Below are positions 43,552-53,215 of a stretch of 64,000 nucleotides of DNA, piece by piece. The stretch lies in the NCBI GenBank assembly GCA_015063225.1, contig SUSU01000005.1:1-64000 (forward strand). The letters run 5' to 3'. The position numbers and the translations under genes were made by a program. The notes below the pieces were generated by a model. That model did not search any database, was not told where the DNA came from, and worked only from the letters and a program-made list of their open reading frames with translations. Numbering within the stretch: position 1 is the stretch's first letter; the number at the start of each line of letters is the position of its first letter. Origin of the DNA: Thermoplasmata archaeon (lineage in GTDB: Archaea > Thermoplasmatota > Thermoplasmata > Methanomassiliicoccales > Methanomethylophilaceae).

Positions 43552-44901
43552 ATGAACTCCCACGACGATTACTATCTCGAGAAGTCCCGCGCCTGCGAAG
43601 ACCACGGTATCATCCCCGGCGAGCTCTACGACGAGTTCGACGTGAAGAAAGGACTCCGCGACAGGGAGGGCAAAGGAGTCGTCACCGGTATCACCCGCAT
43701 CTCCAAGCTCAACGGTTACGAGACCGTCAACGGCAAGCGCGTCCCCATGGAGGGGAAGCTCGCCTACCGCGGCTACGACATCAACGACCTCGTCTACAAG
43801 CACGGCGACTCCAAGCTCCGCTTCGAGGAGGCAGCCTACCTCCTGCTTTTCGGGGACCTCCCCAACAGGGACGAGGTCGAGACCTTCAGGGCGATCGTCG
43901 AGGACAACATGAGGCTCCCCACCTCCTTCCTCAACCGCGTCATCTTCCGCGAGAACTGCGGCGACATCATGAACACCATGGCCCGCGGAATCCTGGAGCT
44001 GGAGACCTACGACAAGGACATCGGGAACACCTCCGTCGAGCACGTCCTCAAGCAGAGCATGAGGATCCTCAGCGTCGCACCCATGCTCGCAGTCTACGGC
44101 TACCACGCCCACAACCACTACGACAAGGACAAGAGCCTCGTCATCCACAGGCCCAACCACAAGCTCACCGTGGCGGAGAACATCCTCCACATGCTCCACA
44201 CAGACGGGAAGTACAGCGAACTCGAGGCCATGGCCCTCGACGCCGCCCTCACGGTGCACATGGAGCACGGCGGAGGGAACAACTCCGCATTCACCACCAG
44301 GGTCATCACCTCCGCGGGGTCCGACACCTACTCGGTCATCGCCGCCGCCATCCTCTCCCTCAAGGGCCCCAAGCACGGGGGCGCCAACATCAAGGCCATC
44401 CAGATGATGGACGACCTAAGACACCACGTGACCGACCCCCACGACGATGCCCAGATAAGGGACTACATCACCCGCCTGATGAACAAGGAGGCCTTCGACA
44501 AATCCGGGCTCGTATACGGTTTCGGCCATGCGGTCTATTCCATATCCGATCCCCGCGCGAAGATCCTCAAGGACTTCGTCACCCGCCTCGCCAAGGAGAA
44601 GGGCTACCAGAAGGAGCTCGCCTACTACGAGGCGGTGGAGCGCATCGCGCCCGAGATGATCTCCGAGAGGAGGAGGACCACCATCAGGACCTGCATCAAC
44701 GTGGACTACTACAGCGGCCTCCTCTACAGGATGCTGAAGATCCCCGAGGAGCTCTACACCCCCATCTTCGCCATCGCCAGGATCGCCGGGTGGAGCGCGC
44801 ACAGGATCGAGGAAATCGTGAGCTCCGGGAAGATCATCCGTCCCGCCTACGTCAGCATCGCCGAGGACAGGGAATACGTGCCCCTCGAGAAGAGGGAATG
44901 A
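43552..44901 (+). CDS. Citrate synthase
   Basis: Condenses oxaloacetate and acetyl-CoA to citrate, probably for 2-oxoglutarate and glutamate supply in a partial TCA route. The 449-residue protein has the catalytic residues in MEHGGGNNSAF, GPKHGGAN and GFGHAVYSISDPRA, and a CoA-binding RIAGWSAHRIEE near the C-terminus. The first roughly 50 residues are an extra N-terminal segment before the core. A purine-rich site, GGGGAAAGG, precedes ATG 43552. Confidence 0.94.
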   Translation: MNSHDDYYLEKSRACEDHGIIPGELYDEFDVKKGLRDREGKGVVTGITRISKLNGYETVNGKRVPMEGKLAYRGYDINDLVYKHGDSKLRFEEAAYLLLFGDLPNRDEVETFRAIVEDNMRLPTSFLNRVIFRENCGDIMNTMARGILELETYDKDIGNTSVEHVLKQSMRILSVAPMLAVYGYHAHNHYDKDKSLVIHRPNHKLTVAENILHMLHTDGKYSELEAMALDAALTVHMEHGGGNNSAFTTRVITSAGSDTYSVIAAAILSLKGPKHGGANIKAIQMMDDLRHHVTDPHDDAQIRDYITRLMNKEAFDKSGLVYGFGHAVYSISDPRAKILKDFVTRLAKEKGYQKELAYYEAVERIAPEMISERRRTTIRTCINVDYYSGLLYRMLKIPEELYTPIFAIARIAGWSAHRIEEIVSSGKIIRPAYVSIAEDREYVPLEKRE

Positions 44902-44991
44902 ACCCCCTTGGCATGAGCCAGCATGCCCGGTTTGCGGCCAGGCGACAGAACGTAGCGCCAGGTCTATTAGTGAGAACGGCATCCATGTGAT

Positions 44992-46098
44992 ATGGATTCG
45001 ATCGGGGTGTTGTACGGCGACCGCGAGGTCGGAATACTATCTGCGGAACCGGGGAGGATACGTTTCCATTATGCCCCCGGATGGCTGGAGGACGGTTTCT
45101 CCATCTCCCCCGTCTCCCTGCCCCTCGAGAATCGGACCTTCGTTCCCGAGGAGAATCATTTCGGCGGATTGTTCGGGGTTTTCGCCGATTCGCTCCCTGA
45201 CTGGTGGGGAACTTACGTTTCCTCGGTTGCCTTCACCAGGAACGGGAGGTCGTACTCGGAACTCGGACCTCTCGGGAAACTCGCATCGCTCGGAACGGAC
45301 GGATTGGGGGCTCTGCGTTACACCCCGTCGGACTCCGGACCACGGGTTCAGACCGAAAATAACCTTGACGACATTTGCGAGGAATGCATGAAACTGGCCG
45401 AAGAGGACAAGTCCGCCGATATCGAAACCGTATTCCAACTGGCTGCATCCACAGGCGGAGCCAGACTCAAGATATTCCGCAAATTTGGAGATGAGGAGTG
45501 GATGGTCAAGTTCAAGGAACGCAACGACCCCGCATGGATCGGCAGGGCGGAATACGAATACAATCTCGCCGCGAATGAATGCGGCATCGAGGTCCCCGAG
45601 GTCAGGCTGTTCCCTTCGGAGATCTGCGACGGATATTTCGCATCGAAGAGGTTCGACCGTGCCGGAGGAAAACGTGTGCACATGATCTCCCTCGGCGGCC
45701 TCCTCGAGATCCCCCGCCAGCTCCCGCTGCTCGATTACGTCTCGTTCCTCCAGGCCACGGGATTCATTACTAAATCCCAGGAAGAGGTCGTCAAGGCGTT
45801 CCGTCTTGCGTGTTTCAACATCCTTTCAAAGAACATGGACAGCCATTCGAAGAACTTCTCTTATCTGTATTCTGAAAAAGAGGAGAGATACGTACTCTCG
45901 CCCGCATACGACCTCACGAGGACCGTCGGAATGAAGGAACACGAGATGACCTGCATGGGAAAAGGGAACCCGGGGAGGAAGGATCTTCTTGCCCTCGCCG
46001 ATGAGGTCCGCATCCCCAGGAACAAGGCCAAGGACATCCTGGACACCGTAGAGAACATCGTTTCCGACAGATTGTCCGAATGGCTGGCGATGAAGTAA
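44992..46098 (+). CDS. HipA-family protein kinase, no visible HipB partner
   Basis: A 368-residue HipA-type serine/threonine kinase. In bacteria HipA phosphorylates glutamyl-tRNA synthetase or other targets and is neutralised by HipB. Motifs present are the glycine-rich ASTGGARLK, the catalytic loop FNILSKNMDSHSKNFSYL with N-x-D-x-H-x-K-N, and the metal-binding LSPAYDLTRT. No Xre/HipB-like gene lies upstream (only 90 bp to citrate synthase) or downstream. It may be a solitary kinase or its antitoxin is elsewhere. Confidence 0.85.
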   Translation: MDSIGVLYGDREVGILSAEPGRIRFHYAPGWLEDGFSISPVSLPLENRTFVPEENHFGGLFGVFADSLPDWWGTYVSSVAFTRNGRSYSELGPLGKLASLGTDGLGALRYTPSDSGPRVQTENNLDDICEECMKLAEEDKSADIETVFQLAASTGGARLKIFRKFGDEEWMVKFKERNDPAWIGRAEYEYNLAANECGIEVPEVRLFPSEICDGYFASKRFDRAGGKRVHMISLGGLLEIPRQLPLLDYVSFLQATGFITKSQEEVVKAFRLACFNILSKNMDSHSKNFSYLYSEKEERYVLSPAYDLTRTVGMKEHEMTCMGKGNPGRKDLLALADEVRIPRNKAKDILDTVENIVSDRLSEWLAMK

Positions 46099-46119
46099 GC
46101 CCCATCTCCGTATCAATGA

Positions 46120-46157
46120 GTGTTACTTTCATACTTGCAAATTTGATTTAGTAACAC
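46120..46157 (+). promoter_or_regulatory. Inverted-repeat operator before the BtuF/FepB-like gene
   Basis: GTGTTACT (46120-46127) and AGTAACAC (46150-46157) form a perfect 8-bp inverted repeat with a 22-bp spacer, just before TATA-like TATTAATAC near 46171-46179. Nearly the same pair recurs at 62651-62689. Confidence 0.55.
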
Positions 46158-46215
46158 GAAATAGAATGGTATTAATACTAACCCGCATTTCCCATCCCTT
46201 GCAAACGTGATTCAG

Positions 46216-47325
46216 ATGCAAGGGAATCATTCATTCAAAACACTCATGGCATTCGCGATGGTCTCGGTGCTCGCGGTCTCCGCGCTGTGCGCCGTCATCC
46301 CCTCGGATTCCGATGCCGCTTCGGGCTATTCGTTCACCGACGGTACGGGTACGGAATACACCTTCGAGAAGGCCCCGGAACACATCGCCACCGTCGGCGC
46401 GGGCATAACCGCCACCGCCATCCAGATCGGCGCCCTAGATAAGATAGTCGTCTGCGACAAGTACTCCAAGACCTACGACTACGACGTATTCAAGGACCTG
46501 CAGAAGAACATCGCCGACGGGAAAGTCAGGGCGAACGGCTCCGCCTACACCAGCGGCCACTCCGACCTCAAAGCCGACCTCGTCTACATGGCGGACGAAC
46601 TGAAGAAGTTCGACAAGGAGAAGGACATCGTGATCCTCACGGGATCGTTCAGCACGCTCAGCGCGCTCGTCTCCGACCTCAAGGATGCCGGATTCAAAAA
46701 CGTCCTCCAGTGGCAGGACATCAAGGACTATGGCGACCTCATCGGTTTCGTCACCAACGTCTCCATCGCCATCGACGGTGAGAAGACCGATTACGTGGAC
46801 CAGATGGAGAACCTCTCGAAGTACATCGACAGCCATCTCGAGGGAGTAACGAAGAGGAACGCGGTCTACGTCACATACTCCAGCGGGGACTACAAGGTGG
46901 GCAACACCGGGTCCCTCGCCAACTCCATGATCCTCGCAGCCGGAGGGAACTCCGTCAGCATCGACGACTCCAAGAAAGCCACCTACGGCGACAAGAACAC
47001 CCTCGCCAAGTTCGTCACCGACAACCCCGGGATCATCATCTTCATGGACAACAGCGTCGCCAGCGACCAGTCCCGCGTCAACGAGATCGGCGCCATGTCC
47101 TCGGACCAGACCAAGGTGGCCCTCCAGCCCCTCTGGAACAACTACAGCATCGCCAGCATGGACGGCGTATGGACCATGGCCTGCGCCATGTACCCCGACA
47201 TCTTCAGCGGCGACGTCCCCACCGTGGAATCCGACGAGGAGGACAATTTCCTGCTGTATGCCTGCGCCGGGATCGCGTTCGTCGCGATCATAGGTGTCGT
47301 AGCGTTCATCTTCATGAGGAAGTGA
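46216..47325 (+). CDS. BtuF/FepB-like substrate-binding protein with C-terminal membrane anchor
   Basis: The extracytoplasmic receptor of a cobalamin/siderophore-type ABC importer. The 369-residue protein has an N-terminal signal peptide (KTLMAFAMVSVLAVSALCAV), a class III binding fold starting HIATVGAGITATAIQIGALD, and a C-terminal transmembrane helix (LLYACAGIAFVAIIGVVAFI) ending in FMRK that anchors it outside the membrane. There is no lipobox. ATG 46216 is preferred; GTG 46207 is possible. The permease and ATPase follow. The ligand (corrinoid or iron chelate) is undecided. Confidence 0.88.
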   Translation: MQGNHSFKTLMAFAMVSVLAVSALCAVIPSDSDAASGYSFTDGTGTEYTFEKAPEHIATVGAGITATAIQIGALDKIVVCDKYSKTYDYDVFKDLQKNIADGKVRANGSAYTSGHSDLKADLVYMADELKKFDKEKDIVILTGSFSTLSALVSDLKDAGFKNVLQWQDIKDYGDLIGFVTNVSIAIDGEKTDYVDQMENLSKYIDSHLEGVTKRNAVYVTYSSGDYKVGNTGSLANSMILAAGGNSVSIDDSKKATYGDKNTLAKFVTDNPGIIIFMDNSVASDQSRVNEIGAMSSDQTKVALQPLWNNYSIASMDGVWTMACAMYPDIFSGDVPTVESDEEDNFLLYACAGIAFVAIIGVVAFIFMRK

Positions 47326-47370
47326 GCCCCGCTCCAAACATTATAAACCACTTCCCCTTGGGGGTATGCA

Positions 47371-48390
47371 ATGAACAGGAAAGTCGTAATACCCGCCGCG
47401 GTACTGGTCATCCTAGCCGTCACCGTATGCTGCGTACTCCTCGACCTTTCCTGGATATCCGGCCGCGACAGGTACAGCTTCTCCGTGGTCTTGGACGCCC
47501 TCATGGGCCACGGAACAGAAGGTGCCAGATACATCGTCCGCAACCTCAACGCGCCCCGTGTCGCGGCGGGCATATTCGTGGGTGCCGGCCTCGCCATCTG
47601 CGGTTCCGCCATGCAGGCCGTCTTTCGCAACCCCCTCGCGTCCCCGTACATCCTCGGTCTCTCCTCGGGGGCGTCCGTGGGCGCCGCCGTGAGCATCCTG
47701 TTCACCATCCCCCTCATACCCCTGGCGCTCGCCACCCCCGTCCTCGCCTTCTTCACCTGCTTCGGCACCATGGCCCTCGTCTACACCATGTCGAGGGCGG
47801 GCGGACAGGTGAAAACCGAGACCCTCATCCTCTCGGGTGTGGCGGTATCTTCCTTACTGTCAGCAATAGTGTCCTTCCTCACCTTCATCGCCGGCGACAA
47901 GCTGGACGGCATAGTCTTCTGGACCCTCGGCAACCTCGGGAACGCGTCGTGGAGCGAAATCGTGTTCATGGCGCCAGTCATCGTCATGTGCTCCTTCCTC
48001 CTGATGACGCAGGCCAAGAACCTCAACGCCCTCATGCTCGGGGACATCCACGCATCCGACCTCGGGGTGGATGTGAGGAGGACACGCCTGTTCGTCCTGC
48101 TGATGACCACCGTCATCGTCGCCGCCGCGGTGTCTTTCGTGGGGGTCATAGGGTTCATCGGACTCGTCATCCCCCACATCCTGAGGATCCTCCTCGGCCC
48201 GGACAACCGCGTCATAATGCCCATCAGCATGTTCGCCGGTGCGGCGTTCCTGCTGATCTGCGACTTCCTCTCGCACGTCATCGCACCCGAATACGGCACG
48301 ATGCCCATCGGGGTGGTCACATCGCTGATCGGCGCACCCATCTTCATCTACCTGCTCATCCGCAGGAGGAGGGCGGTCGGATGGTCGTGA
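47371..48390 (+). CDS. FecCD/BtuC-family ABC importer permease
   Basis: A 339-residue permease with about nine to ten transmembrane helices. Family blocks are LNAPRVAAGIFVGAGLAICG, MQAVFRNPLASPYILGLSSG, and the coupling segment GVIGFIGLVIPHILRILLGPD. It is 45 bp after the binding protein gene and overlaps the ATPase gene. Confidence 0.92.
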   Translation: MNRKVVIPAAVLVILAVTVCCVLLDLSWISGRDRYSFSVVLDALMGHGTEGARYIVRNLNAPRVAAGIFVGAGLAICGSAMQAVFRNPLASPYILGLSSGASVGAAVSILFTIPLIPLALATPVLAFFTCFGTMALVYTMSRAGGQVKTETLILSGVAVSSLLSAIVSFLTFIAGDKLDGIVFWTLGNLGNASWSEIVFMAPVIVMCSFLLMTQAKNLNALMLGDIHASDLGVDVRRTRLFVLLMTTVIVAAAVSFVGVIGFIGLVIPHILRILLGPDNRVIMPISMFAGAAFLLICDFLSHVIAPEYGTMPIGVVTSLIGAPIFIYLLIRRRRAVGWS

Positions 48391-49178
48391 ACCCCCTGGA
48401 GGTGAAGGACCTCCACTACACGTACAGCAGATACCTCGTCCTAGACGGGGTGGACCTGCAGGTGAAGGAGGGCGAGATCCTCGGCATCCTCGGCCCCAAC
48501 GGCTGCGGGAAGACCACCCTCCTGAGGAACCTCAACAAGAACCTCGAACCCGACGGCGGGTGCATCCTCCTCGACGGGGAGGACATTGCCGGCATGTCCA
48601 AGAAGGACATCGCCAAGAACATCGCCGTGGTCCCCCAGACCAACGAGATCAGCTTCTCGTTCACCGCGAGGGAAATCATCGCCATGGGGAGGATGCCCTT
48701 CAAGCGGCTCATGGACCCCGATACGAGGGAGGACCAGGAGATGATCGACCGTGCGATAGCCGCCACCGGCCTGGAGAAGCTCCAGGACCGCCGCATCAAC
48801 ACCATGAGCGGAGGGGAGAGGCAGAGGGTGATGATCGCCCGCGCCCTCGTCCAGAGCCCCAGGATCCTCCTGATGGACGAACCCACGCTCCACCTGGACA
48901 TCAGCACCCAATTCGAGGCGCTGGACCTCGTATCGAAACTCGCCAGGGAGAACGGGCTGACGGTGGTCATCGTCTCCCACGACCTCCCGATGGTGGCGAG
49001 GTACTGCGACAGAGTCGCCATGATCCACGACCACAAGGTCATGTGCGTGGGGACGTTGGACGAGGTACTCACCCCGGAGAACATGCGCAAGGTGTTCAAC
49101 GTGGACGCCGAACTGGGCATCGATTCCAAGACCGGCGAGAAGACCGTTTTCCTCCACGGCGTCAGCAGAGACGAATGA
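48381..49178 (+). CDS. FepC/BtuD-family ABC importer ATPase
   Basis: A 265-residue ATPase with Walker A GPNGCGKTT, the Q-loop PQTN, signature MSGGERQRVMIARAL and Walker B LLMDEPTLHLD. ATG 48381 overlaps the permease stop; GTG 48387 is also in frame. It completes the importer started at 46216. Corrinoid transport would make sense for a methylotrophic methanogen, but this is inference. Confidence 0.93.
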   Translation: MVVNPLEVKDLHYTYSRYLVLDGVDLQVKEGEILGILGPNGCGKTTLLRNLNKNLEPDGGCILLDGEDIAGMSKKDIAKNIAVVPQTNEISFSFTAREIIAMGRMPFKRLMDPDTREDQEMIDRAIAATGLEKLQDRRINTMSGGERQRVMIARALVQSPRILLMDEPTLHLDISTQFEALDLVSKLARENGLTVVIVSHDLPMVARYCDRVAMIHDHKVMCVGTLDEVLTPENMRKVFNVDAELGIDSKTGEKTVFLHGVSRDE

Positions 49179-49252
49179 GCCAGAGAGCCCTCGTGCTGTT
49201 TTATGTCAACATGTGTTCGCCGGAACGAACCACTCAGTCGGACACGAAAATA

Positions 49253-49272
49253 AAGGGGGCTTCCGCCCCCTT
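49253..49272. terminator. Bidirectional terminator hairpin
   Basis: AAGGGGGC-TTCC-GCCCCCTT, an 8-bp stem with a four-base loop, lies between the convergent importer operon and the aspartate-semialdehyde dehydrogenase gene. Confidence 0.7.
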
Positions 49273-49280
49273 GGGAAGTT

Positions 49281-50345
49281 TCAGAGAAGGCCCTTGCGGT
49301 AAGCGTACTCGGCGTTCAGGATGGAACCGCCGGCACCGCCGCGGAGGGTGTTGTGGGAGACGACCCACATCTTGTAGTAACCGTTGGACTGCCTGATCCT
49401 GCCGACGGTGGAGGCCATGCCGCGGGCCCTGACGGGGGTCCCGGCGTAAACGTCGAACACCGGCTGAGGGCGGTTCTCCTCGGTCCTGACGATGATGGGC
49501 GCCTCGGGGGCGGAGGGCAGGCCGAGCTTCTGGGGCTCGCCGCGGAAGGAGGCGAGGGTGTCGGCGACCTCCTGCAGGGACGGGGTGTCCTTGAGGTCGA
49601 GGACGAGGGACTCGGTGTGTCCGTCGATCACGGGCACGCGGGCGCAGTTCGCCATGACCTTGAAGTCAGCGAAGTTGAAGGAGCCCATGCTGTAGGTACC
49701 GAGCATCTTGGCGAGCTCGGACTCCATCTTCTCCTCCTCGTGGCTGATGAAGGGGAGGACGTTGGAGACGATGTCGAGGGAGGGGACACCGGGGTATCCA
49801 GCACCGGAGATGGCCTGATAGGTGGACACGAACACCTGGTTGAGGCCGTAGGCGTCCATGAGGGCCTTCAGGGGGACCACGATACCGGTGGAAGAGCAGT
49901 TCGCGTTGGTGACGATGTATCCTCCGTTGGAGTATGTCTCCTGGTCCTTGATGGACTCAAACTGGTCGGTGTTGACCTCGGGGACGATGATGGGGACGTG
50001 GGCGTCCATGCGGTGGGAGCCGGCGTTGGTGTACACCGCCACACCCTTCTGGGCGAGGTCGGTCTCCGTCTCCGCGGCGAGGTCGGAGGGGATACCGGAG
50101 AAGGCGACGCGGCATGCCTCGGAGATGTGCTTGGTGTCCATCTTCTTGATCCTCATGTCGAGGGTCTCCTGCTTGTAGACGTAGTCCCTGACCTTCAGTG
50201 CGTCGGCGAACCTCTTTCCCTCGCTCCTCTCGGAAGCGTAAAGCCCCTCAATCTCGAAGTAGGGGTGGTCCTCCAACATCTGGACGAAGCGCTGGCCGAT
50301 CATACCGGTCGCGCCGAGAACGGCAACCTTTACCTTATCGCTCAT
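49281..50345 (-). CDS. asd: Aspartate-semialdehyde dehydrogenase
   Basis: NADPH-dependent reduction of aspartyl phosphate to the semialdehyde, precursor of lysine, threonine and methionine, and co-substrate of the first archaeal shikimate enzyme. The 354-residue protein has VAVLGATGMIGQRFVQML, the active cysteine in NANCSSTG, SGAGYPG, and the histidine in MWVVSHNTLRGGAGGS. It is of the archaeal/fungal subgroup. Confidence 0.94.
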   Translation of the reverse strand: MSDKVKVAVLGATGMIGQRFVQMLEDHPYFEIEGLYASERSEGKRFADALKVRDYVYKQETLDMRIKKMDTKHISEACRVAFSGIPSDLAAETETDLAQKGVAVYTNAGSHRMDAHVPIIVPEVNTDQFESIKDQETYSNGGYIVTNANCSSTGIVVPLKALMDAYGLNQVFVSTYQAISGAGYPGVPSLDIVSNVLPFISHEEEKMESELAKMLGTYSMGSFNFADFKVMANCARVPVIDGHTESLVLDLKDTPSLQEVADTLASFRGEPQKLGLPSAPEAPIIVRTEENRPQPVFDVYAGTPVRARGMASTVGRIRQSNGYYKMWVVSHNTLRGGAGGSILNAEYAYRKGLL

Positions 50346-50366
50346 GGAATATCACTTCTGCAGGAA

Positions 50367-50660
50367 TCAGGCCTTCCCCTCATATATACGGGTCTGGCGG
50401 GCCTTGGAGATCTCGAGTATCACATGGGCGATCTTCTCGGCCTCGGCGGCGGAGAGGCTGACCTCGGAGACGAGGCCGCGGTAGCGGGCGACGATAGCCT
50501 GTTCGACCTTGTCGTCCCAGACGCCCTGTCCGGAGGCCTTCTTGGCCTTGGCGAGCTCATCCGCAATCTCCATCCTCATGGCGATGGCGTCGATGATTGC
50601 GGCATCGGCCTCGGCGATCTCGTCGCGGTACTCGGCAGTGGAAACCTGTTCCTTGCTCAT
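50367..50660 (-). CDS. Chorismate mutase, AroQ type
   Basis: Converts chorismate to prephenate on the way to phenylalanine and tyrosine. The 97-residue three-helix protein shows YRDEIAEADAAIIDAIAMRM, which carries the first-helix arginine pattern, and KKASGQGVWDDKVEQAIVARY. It lies 21 bp upstream of asd on the same strand and may be cotranscribed. It is a single-domain mutase without fused prephenate enzymes. Confidence 0.85.
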   Translation of the reverse strand: MSKEQVSTAEYRDEIAEADAAIIDAIAMRMEIADELAKAKKASGQGVWDDKVEQAIVARYRGLVSEVSLSAAEAEKIAHVILEISKARQTRIYEGKA

Positions 50661-50751
50661 CGGCCGTCAATCGTGTGCGTATAATAAACTATTGCGCGTG
50701 AACCCGCGGAGGCGCGCAAACATAATATTATGCCTGCGGGATGGCGGAGCC

Positions 50752-51249
50752 GTGATCAAGGTCGAGGAATTCTTTTCGAACTACCCCTCCCAGATGAAGG
50801 TCGTGCAGCTCATGATGAGGCACGGCGTCTCGGTGCGCGACTGCAACGCGTACGTGGGCGACATCAAGCTCACGGACGCGGGTCTGGCACAAGCCGCGGA
50901 CGTAGACCGCAGGGTGGTCCGCAGCACCATCGAGAGGATCTCCATGAACCCCGACCTAAAGGCCCTCTTCTCCAAGATCGGCAGCATGGCCGTCCTCACC
51001 GACGCCGCCTCCCTCCTGGGTTGCACCTCCGTGGAGATAGTCCCGGACGACGATACCCGCCCCGGACTCCTCGCCGGCATCATGAACACCTTCTCCGCCG
51101 AAGGCATCAACATCCGCCAGGCGGTCGTCTCCGGGGACAGCGAGGACATCGTGAGCCACCTCATCGTGGTCGTGGACGGGGAGATTCCCGGCAACGTCCT
51201 CGCCACCGTCCGCGGGATCCCCGGCGTGTCCATGGTCATCCTCAGATGA
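50752..51249 (+). CDS. ACT-domain regulator of amino-acid metabolism
   Basis: A 165-residue protein with an N-terminal helical, probably helix-turn-helix part (about 1-80) and a C-terminal ACT domain (PGLLAGIMNTFSAEGINIRQ). It resembles the archaeal family annotated as regulator of amino acid metabolism. GTG 50752 is chosen since TATA-like CATAATATTA (50721-50730) lies about 26 bp upstream, giving a leaderless start. The ligand is unknown. The divergent chorismate mutase gene and the downstream his operon are possible targets. Confidence 0.8.
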   Translation: MIKVEEFFSNYPSQMKVVQLMMRHGVSVRDCNAYVGDIKLTDAGLAQAADVDRRVVRSTIERISMNPDLKALFSKIGSMAVLTDAASLLGCTSVEIVPDDDTRPGLLAGIMNTFSAEGINIRQAVVSGDSEDIVSHLIVVVDGEIPGNVLATVRGIPGVSMVILR

Positions 51250-51303
51250 GCCCGCGCGCGCCTAAAATATAAAACGAATGCACCCGATACCGCCACCGTT
51301 ACC

Positions 51304-51852
51304 ATGACGGCAAGGAAAGCCAAGTTAGAACGCAGCACCCGCGAGACGAAGGTCACCGCCGAGCTGAACATCGACGGTTCCGGCAAGTTCGACGTCAAGT
51401 GCGACATACAGTTCCTCAAGCACATGTGCGAGACCCTCGCCCGCTACGCGGACTTCGACCTGAAGCTCTCCGCCTCCGGCGACAACGACCACCACGTCAT
51501 CGAGGACACAGCCATCACCCTCGGCGAGGCCCTCAAGAAGGCCATCGGCGACAAACCCGTGGAGAGGACCGCCTCCTGCGTGCTCCCCATGGACGACGCC
51601 CTCGTCATGGTCTCCATCGACCTGGTGGACCGCCCCTACTGCGACGCCGACTGCCCGGACGACCTCTACGCCCACTTCTTCAGGAGCTTCGCCATGAGCG
51701 CCGGCATCACCCTCCACATCGTCGAGATCCGCGGATTCGACGACCACCACATTGTCGAGGCCTCCTTCAAGGCCCTCGGAAAGTGCCTGCAGAAGGCCAC
51801 CCGCCCCCGCGTGGCCCTCCTCAGCACGAAAGATGCGGTGAAGACCTCATGA
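51304..51852 (+). CDS. hisB: Imidazoleglycerol-phosphate dehydratase
   Basis: Dehydrates IGP to imidazole acetol phosphate. The 182-residue protein has the two Mn-binding repeats, DNDHHVIEDTAITLGEAL and FDDHHIVEASFKALGKCL. The segment FLKHMCETLARY has a lysine and cysteine where FLDHML is typical. It is first in the second his operon and overlaps hisF by four bases. Confidence 0.93.
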   Translation: MTARKAKLERSTRETKVTAELNIDGSGKFDVKCDIQFLKHMCETLARYADFDLKLSASGDNDHHVIEDTAITLGEALKKAIGDKPVERTASCVLPMDDALVMVSIDLVDRPYCDADCPDDLYAHFFRSFAMSAGITLHIVEIRGFDDHHIVEASFKALGKCLQKATRPRVALLSTKDAVKTS

Positions 51853-52607
51853 CGTTGTACAAGAGGGTCATCCCCTGCCTCGACGTCAAGGACGGGAAGG
51901 TTGTCAAGGGTACCGAGTTCGTCGACCTGAAGGACATAGGCTACCCCCCGGACCTCGCCGCCCGCTACTCCGAGCTCGGAGCCGACGAGATAACCTTCCT
52001 GGACATCGCCGCCTCCAACGAGAGCCGCGGCACCACCCTCGGGCTGGTCAAGGAGACCGCCGAGAAGGTGTTCGTCCCCCTCACCGTCGGCGGAGGGATA
52101 CGCACGGTCGAAGACATGCACGCCGCCCTGCTCGCGGGAGCGGACAAGGTATCCGTGAACTCCGCCGCCGTCGCACACCCGGAGATGATCTCCGAGTGCG
52201 CCGACCGTTTCGGCAGGCAGTGCGTGGTCGTGGCCATAGATGCGAAGAAACAGAAGGACGGCCGCTGGCTCGTCCGCACCCACGGTGCGCAGAAGGGCAC
52301 CGAGCTTGACGCCATCGAATGGGCCGGCAGGGCCGAGGACCTCGGCGCCGGGGAGATCCTCCTCACCAGCATCGACTCCGACGGCACCCGCCACGGATAC
52401 GACATAGAACTCACCAAGGCGGTCGTCGAGGCCGTCAACGTCCCTGTCATCGCATCCGGGGGATGCGGGAACATGGAGGACATCTACGACGTCTTCGCCA
52501 AGACCGACTGCTCCGCCGCGCTGGCCGCGAGCATATTCCACTACAACGAATGCACACCCGCCGAGGTGCGCCAATACCTCCGCGACAGGGGGATCGAAGC
52601 AAGATGA
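51849..52607 (+). CDS. hisF: Imidazole glycerol phosphate synthase, cyclase subunit
   Basis: Uses ammonia from HisH to turn PRFAR into IGP and AICAR. The 252-residue barrel has catalytic aspartates in [15 protein letters not shown] and [14 protein letters not shown], plus [13 protein letters not shown] and [11 protein letters not shown] phosphate loops. The start overlaps hisB (ATGA), and its end overlaps hisI. Confidence 0.95.
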   Translation: MTLYKRVIPCLDVKDGKVVKGTEFVDLKDIGYPPDLAARYSELGADEITFLDIAASNESRGTTLGLVKETAEKVFVPLTVGGGIRTVEDMHAALLAGADKVSVNSAAVAHPEMISECADRFGRQCVVVAIDAKKQKDGRWLVRTHGAQKGTELDAIEWAGRAEDLGAGEILLTSIDSDGTRHGYDIELTKAVVEAVNVPVIASGGCGNMEDIYDVFAKTDCSAALAASIFHYNECTPAEVRQYLRDRGIEAR

Positions 52608-53215
52608 CATCAGTTCCCGAGCTGAAATACGACGAGAAGGGCCTCATACCCGTCATCGTCCAGGACTGCAGGACCAACGAGGTCCTCATGATGGCCTACT
52701 CCAACAAAGAGGCCGTCGAGAAGATGTACGAGACCGGCTACACCTGCTTCTGGAGCCGCAGCCGCCAGAAACTGTGGAAGAAGGGCGAGGAGTCCGGCAA
52801 CGTCCAGAGGATCAAATCCATCCAGGCCGACTGCGACGACGACACCCTGCTGGTCAGGGTGGAGCAGACCGGGGTCGCCTGCCACACCGGGAACCCCTCC
52901 TGCTTCCACAAGCTCATCTACGGCGACCTCTCCGAGACCGCCGCCATCATCCCCGACCTCGTCAGGGTCGTGAAGGAGAGGAAGAAGGACCCCTCCGACG
53001 AGAGCTACACCTGCAAACTGTTCAGGAACGAGACCAAGATGTGCAAGAAGGTCGTCGAGGAGGCGGCCGAGGTGGTACTCGCCTGCAAGGACCACGACAA
53101 CGACGAGCTGGCCGGCGAGGTCGCCGACCTGTTCTACCACACCCTCGTCCTCGTGGTGAAGGAGGGATTGGACATCGAGAAGGTCTACGCGGAACTGTGG
53201 GAGAGGAGCCAATGA
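52604..53215 (+). CDS. hisIE: Bifunctional phosphoribosyl-AMP cyclohydrolase/phosphoribosyl-ATP pyrophosphatase
   Basis: Catalyses the second and third steps of histidine synthesis. Residues 1 to about 110 are HisI, with [32 protein letters not shown] and the zinc ligands in QADCDDDT and TGVACHTG. Residues about 120-203 are HisE with [16 protein letters not shown] and [16 protein letters not shown] 52604 overlaps hisF, and the end overlaps the PHP gene. Confidence 0.95.
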   Translation: MTSVPELKYDEKGLIPVIVQDCRTNEVLMMAYSNKEAVEKMYETGYTCFWSRSRQKLWKKGEESGNVQRIKSIQADCDDDTLLVRVEQTGVACHTGNPSCFHKLIYGDLSETAAIIPDLVRVVKERKKDPSDESYTCKLFRNETKMCKKVVEEAAEVVLACKDHDNDELAGEVADLFYHTLVLVVKEGLDIEKVYAELWERSQ

